Part shown: positions 18,211 through 27,810 of the stretch, piece after piece
How the letters are laid out: each line of letters begins with the position of its first letter
Position numbering within the stretch: position 1 is the stretch's first letter
Source: an uncultured Psychroserpens sp.
GTDB taxonomy: Bacteria; Bacteroidota; Bacteroidia; Flavobacteriales; Flavobacteriaceae
DNA: 64,000 nt
Assembly (NCBI GenBank): GCA_947489585.1
Contig: CANLEE010000012.1
Location: forward strand, 91,708-155,707
Direction of reading: 5' to 3'
Program-made: the position numbers and the translations under genes
The notes under the pieces: generated by a model
Databases searched by the model: none
The model's input: the letters and a program-made list of their open reading frames with translations, nothing else
What the model was told of the DNA's origin: nothing

Positions 18211-19425
18211 TTATTTATCAAGTTGAATTCTTAATTGTGCTGCTTCATGTGCTTTTCGTATTTCAGAAATTTGTCTCGGATATGTTCTACCATTTAGAAA
18301 CTTTCCAATGAAAGTATTCCTTACAAAATAGTGATAGGTAACAAAGCATATAATTGCAGTACTTGTCATCACAAATAAAAATTTCAGTGTACCCGAAATA
18401 TTCCAATCAACAATTAGAGCTGGAATAATAATAGTAAATGGAAGGTGTAACAGATAGACCCAATATGAAGAGTCTGAAACATAGCGCATTCTTGCCGAGT
18501 GATTACTACCGTAGCGAATAAATAATCCTGTAATACCAAAAATAAGTAACCAGCAGCATAGTGACCTGATGAACATTATAATTCTAATATCTACGTCACT
18601 CAAATCAGTGAAAAAGTACCACACGAAGGTTCCAACACCAAGTAAGGTAAATAACCAATCCTGTTTTTTAAAGCTATTCAATAATGATTTAGACTTAAAT
18701 AATAGCCAGCCAAACATATAGAAAAAGAAATAAAAGACAAATGTGTAGAAATCGGGTATTAAACTTGTAGATGTATTGACCCAATAACGATCCATACAGA
18801 TCAAAATGATAACAGTAAGACTAACAAATACCACAAGGCGAAGTATAGAATTCTTAAAAATATGGTGGAATAAGTTATTTATAAATTGTGATATTTTAGG
18901 TAGTTTCTTAAAAAGCACACCTAATAAAAAGGACAATACGGAAAATAGGATGAGATAATATAAAAACCATAAATGTACAGAGCTAGTAGGAATGAATGCA
19001 TCAAAACTAGAAAAAGCCTCTTTAGTATTAGATAATGCATCAGGATTTGAAGCAAACACATCAATTGTGTAGTTCATTCCTCCACGAACAAGTGGAAAAA
19101 GAATAAGAAGAAATGCTAAAAAAGGAAACAAGATTCTATTCATTCGGTTTTTAAACATTTTCCGTTGCCCACGTTCATAAAATAGAAGTGCGGCAAAAAA
19201 ACCAGCAACTACCATGAATATTGGCATGCGAAACACATGTATGAGACTATTGATAAACTCTAGGTTACTGTTGAAGTTGTTAGGGTCTCTAATTGGCCAT
19301 GCTCTGTATGGTTCGCCTCCTATATATGTGATTACAGAATGCAACACTAAGCCAAGCATCATCATTATAGCTCTTAATGAGTCTAAAGCATGTAAGCGTT
19401 CCGTTCTATGAGGAATAGTTTTCAT
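18211..19425 (-). CDS. Acyltransferase 3 family integral membrane protein
   Basis: 404 residues with about ten hydrophobic segments. The N-terminus has the family hallmark: a short basic lead, then HALDSLRAIMMMLGLVLHS, in which the histidine is the expected catalytic residue, and later FRMPIFMVVAGFF. Acyltransferase 3 proteins move acyl or succinyl groups across or onto sugars and glycans at the inner membrane; the layout resembles OpgC/MdoC-type members. The substrate cannot be read from the sequence. It starts 4 bases after the small Rossmann gene stop, so they are likely co-transcribed, and a terminator follows. Confidence 0.8.
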   Translation of the reverse strand: MKTIPHRTERLHALDSLRAIMMMLGLVLHSVITYIGGEPYRAWPIRDPNNFNSNLEFINSLIHVFRMPIFMVVAGFFAALLFYERGQRKMFKNRMNRILFPFLAFLLILFPLVRGGMNYTIDVFASNPDALSNTKEAFSSFDAFIPTSSVHLWFLYYLILFSVLSFLLGVLFKKLPKISQFINNLFHHIFKNSILRLVVFVSLTVIILICMDRYWVNTSTSLIPDFYTFVFYFFFYMFGWLLFKSKSLLNSFKKQDWLFTLLGVGTFVWYFFTDLSDVDIRIIMFIRSLCCWLLIFGITGLFIRYGSNHSARMRYVSDSSYWVYLLHLPFTIIIPALIVDWNISGTLKFLFVMTSTAIICFVTYHYFVRNTFIGKFLNGRTYPRQISEIRKAHEAAQLRIQLDK

Positions 19426-19429
19426 AAGG

Positions 19430-19690
19430 CTAAAATTTTATGTCAGAAGGATTAATGAAAATAACAAGATCACAGTCTTTGGTGAACTTGTTAAGTGCCG
19501 ATTTTTTTTCAGAATCTAGCTCACAGACGTACAGGTTTTCTGCATGATTTAACTCCATGAGATGTTCAAAATTTTCTTTTTTAGAAATATCTAGTGTGGA
19601 TACTTTTACATCAAAATTTTTATTTAATAAAAGTAAAATAACATCCTCAGGAATGAATCCAGAACCTCCTATGACACCTGCTTTTTTCAT
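19430..19690 (-). CDS. Short Rossmann-type (NAD(P)-binding-like) protein
   Basis: 86 residues. It opens with a dinucleotide-binding glycine motif (VIGGSGFIPEDV), then strand-helix repeats ending in CDLVIFINPSD. This matches only the first third of an NmrA or epimerase-like enzyme, with no catalytic region. The reading frame ends cleanly with a stop 4 bases before the acyltransferase start, and no continuation is visible beyond it. It could be a truncated remnant or a genuine small protein. Confidence 0.5.
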   Translation of the reverse strand: MKKAGVIGGSGFIPEDVILLLLNKNFDVKVSTLDISKKENFEHLMELNHAENLYVCELDSEKKSALNKFTKDCDLVIFINPSDIKF

Positions 19691-19837
19691 GTCTGTGTTT
19701 AGAAAATGATTACTTGTTATGATTAATGATAAAAACAGGTAGATTTAATACTAGTTGGTTGATTAACGTTTAAATACTGCGACTATCTCCACAAAAATCG
19801 CATCTACCTGTTTGTAATAACTATTGAAAACAGCTGA

Positions 19838-20581
19838 TTAGTTCATACTTAAGTCTTTCTCAAGTGTATAAGTATAACTCCAAGCATCATCTAAGCTTTC
19901 ATTAAATTTTGCTCTAATTTCTTTGGTTTTAGCTTTTCCATGAACACTTTCATATACTTTCCAAACATTGTCTTTATCTGCATCTAAGTCTGCAAAATCT
20001 TTAAATGGTGATGATACAAAATAGTCAGCACCTTGACCACCCATTATACTATACCAGTATCCTCTACTGTCTCCTTCTTTTTTTGCAATAGTTGAGGATA
20101 CTTCTTTTACGACTTCATTAAATGCTACAGAGTTATTGATTTCAAAGTTAGTTACCCATACAATAGACATGCCTTCCATATTGGCTTTGCGACTCACATC
20201 TGGCATAAATCTCGTGGTATTGTATTCTGAACTCTCAATATGAGGAACAATAGAACTGATCGCAATTGCACTGCAAGCGGCAGCCGCAGCATCCTTGCTA
20301 TCCATTTCTGCCCAGTTATTCAATCTATTAGACAATACATAGACATTCCCTTTTCCTTGCAAGCGATTCCAAACATTCCAGGTGTTTGTGCCATCATTGT
20401 CTTTGTAACATTTGTTCCATTTTTTTACGCCATCCGTAAAGTTAGCGTCATGACCAAATTTGATAGTGAATTCTGTAAGTTCAAGAATAAAGCTTTCATT
20501 GTCTTTTTCTTGAGCTTGAGTTGTTGATGGAAGCATTAATAAAAAACATGCAACGCATAAAATTGTGTTTAAAGTTTTCAT
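19838..20581 (-). CDS. Exported hypothetical protein, possibly ABM-like (dimeric alpha/beta barrel)
   Basis: 247 residues with a signal peptide ending in TQAQ. The mature protein appears to consist of two similar halves, each with an NVWNR/GYWYS-type aromatic segment and a helix with an acidic DLDAD or EMDSKD stretch, which recalls tandem antibiotic-biosynthesis-monooxygenase-like ferredoxin folds. No catalytic residue can be assigned. It stands alone between the small Rossmann gene and the response regulator gene. Confidence 0.5.
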   Translation of the reverse strand: MKTLNTILCVACFLLMLPSTTQAQEKDNESFILELTEFTIKFGHDANFTDGVKKWNKCYKDNDGTNTWNVWNRLQGKGNVYVLSNRLNNWAEMDSKDAAAAACSAIAISSIVPHIESSEYNTTRFMPDVSRKANMEGMSIVWVTNFEINNSVAFNEVVKEVSSTIAKKEGDSRGYWYSIMGGQGADYFVSSPFKDFADLDADKDNVWKVYESVHGKAKTKEIRAKFNESLDDAWSYTYTLEKDLSMN

Positions 20582-20738
20582 AATAATAGTTTTAATAATT
20601 GATTAATATTTTATTTCATCAATCAAGTACGTCATTATCATTGTTCTTTGAAAACGGTCTAGGACGAATGGCATTGAATCTTGTCCGAAACTATCAAATT
20701 AGTTATCGGTAAAATAATGTAGCAGTAAATTAACTAGC

Positions 20739-21488
20739 TTATATGGTTTGCAGTCTCTTGAGTAGTTCTTCTTTTAAGGATTTACTTACTGGAATGGCTT
20801 TTTTAGCAATTACGATATGACTCGTTGCTATTTCATTTATTTGAGAAAGGCTTACTATAAATGAGCGATGAACCCTCAAGAAGTGTTTGCTTGGTAATTT
20901 CTCATCCATATCCTTGAGAGTCATTACTAACAAATACTCTTTATCTTTCGAATAAATACGACAATAATTGCGTTCTGCTTCAATGTATAAAATATCACTA
21001 ATGTGAACTTTTACCATAGTCTCATTATGCTTAACAAAGATACAATCACTTAGCATAAAAGGAGATGCCCCTGATGTAGAATCTACAGGTTTTAGTTCAT
21101 TATTTTTATTTTTTTGAATACGTTGTTCTACTAATTCTATAGCGCGTTGAAGATCCAATTTTTTAAATGGTTTTGAAATAAATGCATGAGGATCAGTACT
21201 TTTGGCTCTATTGAAATGAACTTCATCTGCGTTTGCTGTGAGATAAATTACGGCGACATCTTGTATTTCTTTAATAAGCTTAACAGTTTCTATTCCGTCG
21301 ATATCACCTTTTAAATTGATATCCATTAGTACAATATCTGGTTGATTTTGTTTTACAGAAGATAATGCATCTTCAGTTCTTGGAACAATACCTATGACGT
21401 CATAACCTAAAGTGCTTAATTGCAATGAGATATTTGCTGCAATAATCATTTCGTCTTCCACAATTAATATTTTTATAGGTGTACTCAT
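20739..21488 (-). CDS. LytTR-type response regulator
   Basis: 249 residues. The receiver domain (about 1-125) has acidic residues E11/D12, phospho-acceptor D56 in MDINLKGDIDG, switch T84 and K106. The second half is a LytTR DNA-binding domain (ILYIEAERNYCRIY, then MDEKLPSKHFLRVHRSFIVSL). Phosphorylation by the adjacent kinase would let it bind DNA. Its start is directly next to the kinase stop, which makes a dedicated two-component pair near certain. Target genes are not visible. Confidence 0.9.
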   Translation of the reverse strand: MSTPIKILIVEDEMIIAANISLQLSTLGYDVIGIVPRTEDALSSVKQNQPDIVLMDINLKGDIDGIETVKLIKEIQDVAVIYLTANADEVHFNRAKSTDPHAFISKPFKKLDLQRAIELVEQRIQKNKNNELKPVDSTSGASPFMLSDCIFVKHNETMVKVHISDILYIEAERNYCRIYSKDKEYLLVMTLKDMDEKLPSKHFLRVHRSFIVSLSQINEIATSHIVIAKKAIPVSKSLKEELLKRLQTI

Positions 21489-23384
21489 TTATGCGGCAGA
21501 TTTAATTTTAAATTCAAACATTACAGACGTTCCATTGTCATACTTCTCTTCCATAATGCCATTAAGCTGTTGGGTGAGAAGCTTAATTAATTGTGACCCA
21601 AACCCTGTTCCTTTTGATTGACTTTCAGTTGTTTTTCCAATGCCATTATCAATAACCTTCAAAGAGAGAATATTTGGGTTTGATTGCCTTAAACTGATTT
21701 TTATTTTTCCTTTACTATCGTTTGGGAACGCATATTTTAAGGCATTTGTCAGAAGTTCATTAACAATAAGGCCAATAGGAACTGCAGTGTCTACATCGAG
21801 ATCTAATTGTTCCATGGCACATTCTACTTTAACTTTATTTTCAGCATTGAACGTATCCAAAATTCCATCGCTTAAATTAACAAAATAGTCTTTCATATCT
21901 ATGCTTCCCAAATGTTCACCTTGATATAATTTTTGATGAATAATACCCATAGATTGAACGCGATTTTGACTAGCAATCATGGCATCTTTAGTTGCAGAAT
22001 CTTCCAAATCAGCCGATTGCAACGAAATAAGGCTTTTTACTAATTCGAGATTGTTTTTCACACGATGATGAATTTCTCTCAAGAGCAATTCATTTTGCTG
22101 GTTTTTTGTATCTAATTCAGTGTTTAGTGTTTCTAACAGTTGACTTCGTTTCTGGTTTTTGCGATAATTATAAAATAACCCAAACAGAATAATTGCTAAT
22201 AAAGATGTTAGAATGACATAAAGAATTTTTGTGCGTTTTTGTTGATTTATTGTTTCATCCTGAAATAAAATGGTTGCATTTTTTTGACCAACTTCGTATT
22301 TAGCTTGTGCTTCAGTTTCTAAACTCAAAATGATATTGTCCTTGTATAATTCTAGTTCAGAAGCATATAATTGATGATAATATAAAGCTAACTTAAGTTC
22401 ACCCAGCGATTCATAAATTTCAGCAACATGCATGTAGTTTTCCCATAAATTTCTTGTTCTCCCTGTTCTCTTTATAAGATCAATGGCTTGTAGGTTATAA
22501 GGCAATGCTTCTTTGTATTTACCTTGCATGACATATACATGACCTATGTTTCCTAGTGAAGGGATTAAATACCTTTCCAGACCTAATGCCATGGAATTGT
22601 CGAAATTGGCTTCGTAATCAGCAATGGCTTCTTGATAGCGATCCATATATTTATAGATATTACCTCTCCAATTAATTGATGCCATCATGGGTATTCCAGT
22701 TTCACCAAATTCTTTATAAATATCTATTGAAGCATTTATTGATTCTAGAGCATTTTTTAAATCGGATCCAGAAAATAATTGGCTATTAGCTTTAAAGCGG
22801 TAACTGAGTGCTAAATCTTTTTTGGCATTAATTTTCTTTTGAATTACTATTGCTTGGTTACAGTATTTTATCGCTTCATCATAATTGTTTTCATAGTACA
22901 ATAAGTCTCCAATATGGGCATAACATTGCGCTAATCCTTTTTGATTATTCAAGTTTTCGTAAAGTTCTAAAGCTTTATAAGTATATATTTTTGCTTGATT
23001 GTAATCTGCTTTTACCGTATAGACAGTCTTAAGATCTAAAAATGAACTCGCTAATTCTTGCACATTGTTTTGTTGCGCATAAATGTCTTTAACTTTATTA
23101 TAATAATATACAGCCGAGTCTATTTTAGAATATTCTTTATGATAGAATGCTAAATATTTATAGGATAAAGCTAATGTTTTTTGGTTATTTGATTCTTTTG
23201 AAAGTAAAACAGCTTTTCTAGAATTGACACCTAATTCAGTAGAATCTTTTAAGCTGTTTACATGCGTTTCTAGCCAACCCATTAGACTATCTAATTTGGT
23301 TGGATCTGAATTTTGATTAAAGATAATAAGTGTACTAAGTACAAATAAAAGTGTCAACAATTTAATCATAAGTCTTCTCAACAA
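21489..23384 (-). CDS. TPR-containing sensor histidine kinase (HisKA_2 type)
   Basis: 631 residues. After a signal peptide, residues about 40-370 form tetratricopeptide repeats (periodic A-x-x-Y-Y/G-x-x-Y patterns), placed outside the membrane. A transmembrane helix lies near residue 390 (ILYVILTSLLAIILFG). The kinase core begins with REIHHRVKNN, with phosphorylated His at 439 or 440, the HisKA_2 signature, and ends with an ATPase domain (NELLTNALKYAF, then GTGFGSQLI). TPR-HisKA_2 kinases paired with LytTR regulators are common in Flavobacteriia; the signal sensed is usually unknown. Confidence 0.9.
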   Translation of the reverse strand: MLRRLMIKLLTLLFVLSTLIIFNQNSDPTKLDSLMGWLETHVNSLKDSTELGVNSRKAVLLSKESNNQKTLALSYKYLAFYHKEYSKIDSAVYYYNKVKDIYAQQNNVQELASSFLDLKTVYTVKADYNQAKIYTYKALELYENLNNQKGLAQCYAHIGDLLYYENNYDEAIKYCNQAIVIQKKINAKKDLALSYRFKANSQLFSGSDLKNALESINASIDIYKEFGETGIPMMASINWRGNIYKYMDRYQEAIADYEANFDNSMALGLERYLIPSLGNIGHVYVMQGKYKEALPYNLQAIDLIKRTGRTRNLWENYMHVAEIYESLGELKLALYYHQLYASELELYKDNIILSLETEAQAKYEVGQKNATILFQDETINQQKRTKILYVILTSLLAIILFGLFYNYRKNQKRSQLLETLNTELDTKNQQNELLLREIHHRVKNNLELVKSLISLQSADLEDSATKDAMIASQNRVQSMGIIHQKLYQGEHLGSIDMKDYFVNLSDGILDTFNAENKVKVECAMEQLDLDVDTAVPIGLIVNELLTNALKYAFPNDSKGKIKISLRQSNPNILSLKVIDNGIGKTTESQSKGTGFGSQLIKLLTQQLNGIMEEKYDNGTSVMFEFKIKSAA

Positions 23385-23597
23385 TAGCTAAATAAAAGAC
23401 TTTAGGGTAAGCTAAAGATAGTAAATATATACTTACAATTTTAACATTACCTTAACTAAAGCAAAACAAAGCTTTTAAAGTTTGAAATCTTGTTGATATT
23501 CTTATTAAGCAGCAGACTTGACTTTATATTAATTTCAGTTTTGCCTTAACTGTTTTTTGGAAATTGTCTTCTGAGGATAAACAGTGCTTTTTTATCT

Positions 23598-24803
23598 CTA
23601 TAGCGTAATCTCTATTTGATTATTCAATATATCATCAAAAGTTTCTCGTTTTCTAATGAGATGGGCTTTTTTATTATGCCATAGAACTTCTGCAGGACGA
23701 TAACGTGAATTATAGTTAGAAGCCATAGAGTAGCAATAGGCTCCTGCATTTTTAAATGCTAAAATATCATCTTCATTAATTTCTGTAATACGTCTGTTAT
23801 TTGCAAAAGTATCTGTTTCGCAAATGTAGCCTACAACCGAGTAAAAACGTTCACGACCCTTTGGGTTAGAAATATTTATAATTTCGTGTTGCGAACCATA
23901 AAGCATGGGTCTAATTAAATGATTAAACCCAGAGTCTACTTGAGCAAACACAGTAGATGTTGTTTGCTTTACTACATTAACTTTTGTCAAGAAATAACCA
24001 GCTTCGCTGACTAAGAATTTTCCAGGTTCAAAAGCTAGAGTTAATTGCTTTCCGTAGGCTTTGCAAAATGCGTTAAAACGCTTAGATAATTTTTCGCCTA
24101 ATTCTTCAACATTGGTTTCAATATCTCCTGCTTTATAAGGGACTTTAAATCCAGAACCAAAATCGATAAAATCTAGATTTTTAAAATGTTTAGCGGTGTC
24201 AAATAAAATTTCACTAGCATATAAGAACACATCAATATCTAGAATATCACTACCTGTATGCATGTGAATACCATTGATATTCATTTTTGTATTTTCTACG
24301 ATTCTCAATAAATGTGGAATTTGATGTATTGAAATCCCAAACTTACTATCAATATGACCTACAGAAATATTCGTGTTTCCACCTGCCATCACATGTGGAT
24401 TAATTCGAATACAAACAGGTACTTTTGGATGTTTTGTTCCAAACTGTTCTAATACCGAAAGATTATCGATATTAATTTGAACACCAAGTTTGGCTGCTTT
24501 TTCTATTTCCGCAAGAGAAACACCATTAGGTGTAAATATAATTTGCTCAGGCTTGAAACCAGCTTTTAATCCCAATTGTACTTCTTGTATCGAAACCGTA
24601 TCTAACCCAGAGCCTAATTGATTAAACAACTTTAATACCGAAATGTTAGATAAGGCTTTGACCGCATAGTTTAATTTTAATTGCTTGACCTTTCCAAATG
24701 CTGATGTTAAACGTTTATACTGAAACTTAATTTTTTCAGCATCATAAACATAAATAGGACTTCCGTAGTCCTTAGCAATTTGTAATAAGGTGTTTTGTTC
24801 CAT
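23598..24803 (-). CDS. lysA: Diaminopimelate decarboxylase
   Basis: 401 residues, the usual size. It converts meso-diaminopimelate to lysine with pyridoxal phosphate, the last step of lysine synthesis. Family marks: PLP lysine K49 in LNYAVKALSN, IHMHTGSDI, IDFGSGFKVPY, FEPGKFLVSEAG and the active-site Cys in VGYICETDTF. The C-terminal AGAYCYSMASNYNSRYRP is typical. It is transcribed away from the ACT-like gene across a 117-base gap. A match to TATTTTTG on the minus strand (24838-24845) may be its -7 box. Confidence 0.93.
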   Translation of the reverse strand: MEQNTLLQIAKDYGSPIYVYDAEKIKFQYKRLTSAFGKVKQLKLNYAVKALSNISVLKLFNQLGSGLDTVSIQEVQLGLKAGFKPEQIIFTPNGVSLAEIEKAAKLGVQINIDNLSVLEQFGTKHPKVPVCIRINPHVMAGGNTNISVGHIDSKFGISIHQIPHLLRIVENTKMNINGIHMHTGSDILDIDVFLYASEILFDTAKHFKNLDFIDFGSGFKVPYKAGDIETNVEELGEKLSKRFNAFCKAYGKQLTLAFEPGKFLVSEAGYFLTKVNVVKQTTSTVFAQVDSGFNHLIRPMLYGSQHEIINISNPKGRERFYSVVGYICETDTFANNRRITEINEDDILAFKNAGAYCYSMASNYNSRYRPAEVLWHNKKAHLIRKRETFDDILNNQIEITL

Positions 24804-24920
24804 TGTTTAATTCTTAAAATTCATTATATCTAATGAGCAAAAATAAATGTAATCCTTTGTTAAAACATGAAAATAAAAAAATATTGCTATTTTTACACAA
24901 AATGTTAGATAGTTAACAAA

Positions 24921-25577
24921 TTGAAAACCATAGCCTCCTGTGTAGAAGATATCATTGTGTCAAGCCCTTTTTTAGAAGAAGGACTGTCACGACAAATAAT
25001 TAATTTTTCAGCCTTAGCTAAAGATTTGAACGCTCCTATTTCAGAGATGTTACGTAAACCTGTAAAGGATGGTGCAATAATGATGGCCTTACGACGATAT
25101 CAACAACCTTTGCATCTTGAAAACTCTGTTCGTTTAAAAAAGGTTTTTAAAAATTTGGGCGATATTACAGTGCGTTCAAATTTAAGTGATTTTACATTTC
25201 AAAATTCAAAAACCCTAATACATAGCCATTCACAAATTTTAGAAAAAATTAGTGCTAATCATCAAATATTTTATGCGTTTACTCGTGGTATGTTTGAAAG
25301 TAATATTATCATCTCAACTTCTGAAAAGGATAGTATTTTAAAAGCGTTTGAAAATGAGACACAAATTGGATTGCAAGATAAATTGTCAGCAATCAGTATT
25401 TATTTGCCAAAAGGAAATTCTAAAATTGCCGGCTTATATTATCAAATTTTTAAGCGCTTAGCTTGGGAGAATATTACACTATATGAAGTCGTTTCTACTA
25501 CTAATGAGTTTACAATTGTGGTTGAAGACTATTTGGTTGACAAAGCATTTTCTGTAATTAAACACTTAAGAGACTAA
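24921..25577 (+). CDS. ACT-like domain protein divergent from lysA
   Basis: 218 residues. The start is TTG at 24921, giving MKTIASCVEDII; no in-frame ATG lies close upstream, because the ATG at 24902 meets a stop at once. The N-terminal half is helical and recurs in Bacteroidota proteins of this kind (GLSRQIINFSALAKDL, LRKPVKDGAIMMALRRY). The C-terminal half is ACT-like (KIAGLYYQIFKRLAWENI, then EVVSTTNEFTIVVED), the small-ligand-binding fold of aspartate kinases. A link to lysine or aspartate metabolism is suggested by the divergent lysA but is inference. No kinase domain is present. Confidence 0.7.
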   Translation: MKTIASCVEDIIVSSPFLEEGLSRQIINFSALAKDLNAPISEMLRKPVKDGAIMMALRRYQQPLHLENSVRLKKVFKNLGDITVRSNLSDFTFQNSKTLIHSHSQILEKISANHQIFYAFTRGMFESNIIISTSEKDSILKAFENETQIGLQDKLSAISIYLPKGNSKIAGLYYQIFKRLAWENITLYEVVSTTNEFTIVVEDYLVDKAFSVIKHLRD

Positions 25578-25659
25578 GAGGTCAAGGAGCATAAAAATTG
25601 ATGGTTGCGTAGTTTTTATTTGGCGAAATTAAAAGAGTTTAAATCAATAATAAAAACTA

Positions 25660-25690
25660 TTGGTAATAACCTTTAGGATGTTTATTTTTG
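25660..25690 (+). promoter_or_regulatory. Promoter of sucC
   Basis: TTG at 25660-25662, a spacer of 20 bases and TATTTTTG at 25683-25690 fit the Bacteroidota -33 / -7 pattern exactly. The predicted transcript would have a leader of about 65 bases before the sucC ATG. Confidence 0.65.
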
Positions 25691-25760
25691 TGGCTGAAAC
25701 TAATACTGAAAAATGACTTCGGAAAACTAATCGAAGCCAAACCATAAATTTCAAAACCAA

Positions 25761-26951
25761 ATGAATTTACACGAATATCAAGGAAAAGAATTATTAAGCA
25801 GTTTTGGCGTACGTATTCAACGTGGTATCGTTGCGCAAAATGCTGATGAAGCAGTTGCAGCAGCTAAGAAATTAACTGAGGATACAGGTACAGGTTGGCA
25901 TGTTATTAAAGCTCAAGTTCACGCAGGTGGTCGAGGAAAAGGTGGCGGAGTTAAATTGGCTAAAAGCTTAGATGATGTTAAAACCATTGCTGGTCAAATC
26001 ATAGGAATGGATTTGGTAACACCTCAAACGTCTGCTGAAGGAAAGCGAGTGCATCAAGTTTTAGTAGCTGAAGATGTTTATTATCCTGGAGATTCTGAGC
26101 CAGAAGAATATTATATGTCTGTACTGTTAAATCGTAGTAATGGCCGTAATATGATTATGTATTCTACTGAAGGCGGAATGGATATTGAAACCGTAGCCGA
26201 AGAAACACCACATTTGATTTTCACAGAAGAGATTGATCCTGCAACTGGAATTTTACCATTCCAAGCACGTAAAGTTGCTTTTAACTTAGGATTATCTGGT
26301 GCTGCATTTAAAGACATGACAAAATTTGTAACGTCTTTATATACAGCTTATGTAAAATCTGATTCCTCATTATTTGAAATCAACCCAGTTTTAAAGACCA
26401 GTGATGATAAAATTATGGCCGTAGATGCTAAAGTTTCTTTAGATGACAATGCCTTATTTAGACATAAAGACTTAGCTGCATTACGTGATTTACGTGAGGA
26501 AAATCCAATTGAAGTTGAAGCCGGAGAGATGGGATTAAATTATGTTGATCTTGATGGTAATGTTGGTTGTATGGTAAATGGAGCAGGATTAGCAATGGCA
26601 ACAATGGATTTAATTAAACAAGCAGGAGGTGAGCCAGCTAACTTTTTAGATGTAGGTGGAACTGCCGATGCAGCTCGTGTTGAAGCGGCTTTTCAAATTA
26701 TTTTAAAAGATCCAGCTGTAAAAGCAATTTTGATTAATATTTTTGGTGGTATCGTTCGCTGTGATCGTGTTGCTCAAGGTGTTATTGATGCCTATAAAAA
26801 TATGGGAACTATTAATGTGCCAATTATTGTACGTTTACAAGGTACCAATGCTGATATCGCTAAAGAATTAATTGATAACTCTGGATTAGATGTATTAAGT
26901 GCTACTGAGTTTCAAGAAGCTGCAGATAAAGTACAAACGGTTTTAGCATAA
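25761..26951 (+). CDS. sucC: Succinate--CoA ligase (ADP-forming) subunit beta
   Basis: 396 residues, full length. This subunit holds the ATP-grasp nucleotide site of succinyl-CoA synthetase, the TCA-cycle step that makes ATP or GTP from succinyl-CoA. Seen: N-terminal MNLHEYQGKELL, ATP-grasp segment HVIKAQVHAGGRGKGGGVKL, NGAGLAMATMDLIK and the succinate-side LDVGGTADAARV with NIFGGIVRCD. The alpha subunit gene (sucD) is not adjacent, as is common in this group. It has its own promoter and a strong terminator, so it is a single-gene unit. Confidence 0.97.
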   Translation: MNLHEYQGKELLSSFGVRIQRGIVAQNADEAVAAAKKLTEDTGTGWHVIKAQVHAGGRGKGGGVKLAKSLDDVKTIAGQIIGMDLVTPQTSAEGKRVHQVLVAEDVYYPGDSEPEEYYMSVLLNRSNGRNMIMYSTEGGMDIETVAEETPHLIFTEEIDPATGILPFQARKVAFNLGLSGAAFKDMTKFVTSLYTAYVKSDSSLFEINPVLKTSDDKIMAVDAKVSLDDNALFRHKDLAALRDLREENPIEVEAGEMGLNYVDLDGNVGCMVNGAGLAMATMDLIKQAGGEPANFLDVGGTADAARVEAAFQIILKDPAVKAILINIFGGIVRCDRVAQGVIDAYKNMGTINVPIIVRLQGTNADIAKELIDNSGLDVLSATEFQEAADKVQTVLA

Positions 26952-26971
26952 GAAGACCGTATTCATATATC

Positions 26972-27002
26972 AAAAAAGCTCCTAGTTTTAGGAGCTTTTT
27001 TT
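26972..27002 (+). terminator. Intrinsic terminator of sucC
   Basis: AAAAAGCTCCTA, loop GTTT, TAGGAGCTTTTTTT. The GC-containing stem pairs perfectly and is followed by a T run, 20 bases after the sucC stop. The A run before the stem would also allow termination on the other strand. Confidence 0.92.
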
Positions 27003-27052
27003 GTTTGTAAGAGTGTTTTTCAGTAATTTACATAGACTAAAATCCATCAGTT

Positions 27053-27469
27053 ATGAAAAATGTACTCGTATTATTTCTTTCTCTTTTTCTCGTAGTTTCG
27101 TGTTCAAGCGACGATGACAATCAAAATGGAGATGCACAATCCGAACTTATTGGAACGTGGAAATTATCTGAAATATATCTTAATCCAGGAGATGGATCTG
27201 GTGATTTTATTCCTGTAGCTGCTGATGACAATAAAACAATCACCTTTGCCACTGACGGAACGATTTCATCAAATGCAGACTTGTGCTTTTTGTTTTCAGA
27301 ATCTGGAGAGCCATCTAGCGGTGTATTCTCAGAAGAAGACATGACCATTTCTGTTGAAGGCTGTTTTGTAAATATTTCTCCTGCAGGAATTGAGATTGTT
27401 GATTCTAACTTAATTATCAGCTATGCTCTTATTGAAATTTCTCAAGAAAAATATATTAAGATCGACTAA
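27053..27469 (+). CDS. Small lipocalin-like lipoprotein
   Basis: 138 residues. The lipobox VVSC is followed by SSDDD, which resembles the acidic export signal that sends Bacteroidota lipoproteins to the cell surface. The mature part opens with LIGTWKLSEIYL, the start of lipocalin_4/5-type small beta-barrels, and has alternating strands and two cysteines (CLF and GCF) that could form a disulfide. Ligand and role are unknown. The protein at 40244-40654 has the same plan. Confidence 0.68.
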   Translation: MKNVLVLFLSLFLVVSCSSDDDNQNGDAQSELIGTWKLSEIYLNPGDGSGDFIPVAADDNKTITFATDGTISSNADLCFLFSESGEPSSGVFSEEDMTISVEGCFVNISPAGIEIVDSNLIISYALIEISQEKYIKID

Positions 27470-27548
27470 GAATAATACCTGTAAGTGTAAGTTACTATTC
27501 ATTTCCTAAGACTTGATATGGTCTTCTAGTTTTTGCGATAATGATAAT

Positions 27549-27791
27549 TTAAGGTTTCCTTTTTTGTGGCTTTGGCATTGGACCACGTAAATGAATAATT
27601 AATCCGTTAAGAAAGTTTCTTAAAATTTGATCGCCACACTCCATATAATTTGGATGATCTTCACGTCTAAACATTGCATTTAGCTCACTTTTGGAAACTC
27701 TAAAATCGACGAGAGCCAAAATTTTTATAATATCATCATCACGTAATTTATGTGCGACTCTAAGTTTTTTAAATATATCGTTATTAGTCAT
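27549..27791 (-). CDS. DUF1456 (YehS-like) protein, single-repeat form
   Basis: 80 residues. The motif MTNNDIFKKLRVAHKLRDDDI and FRVSKSELNAMFRREDHPNY, then LRNFLNGLI, match DUF1456. Classical members such as YehS have two copies in about 150 residues; this one has one copy and a basic tail (KPQKRKP). Function of the family is unknown. It is 19 bases downstream of the esterase gene on the same strand. Confidence 0.75.
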   Translation of the reverse strand: MTNNDIFKKLRVAHKLRDDDIIKILALVDFRVSKSELNAMFRREDHPNYMECGDQILRNFLNGLIIHLRGPMPKPQKRKP

Positions 27792-27810
27792 TTTTAGTGT
27801 ATGGTATTTA

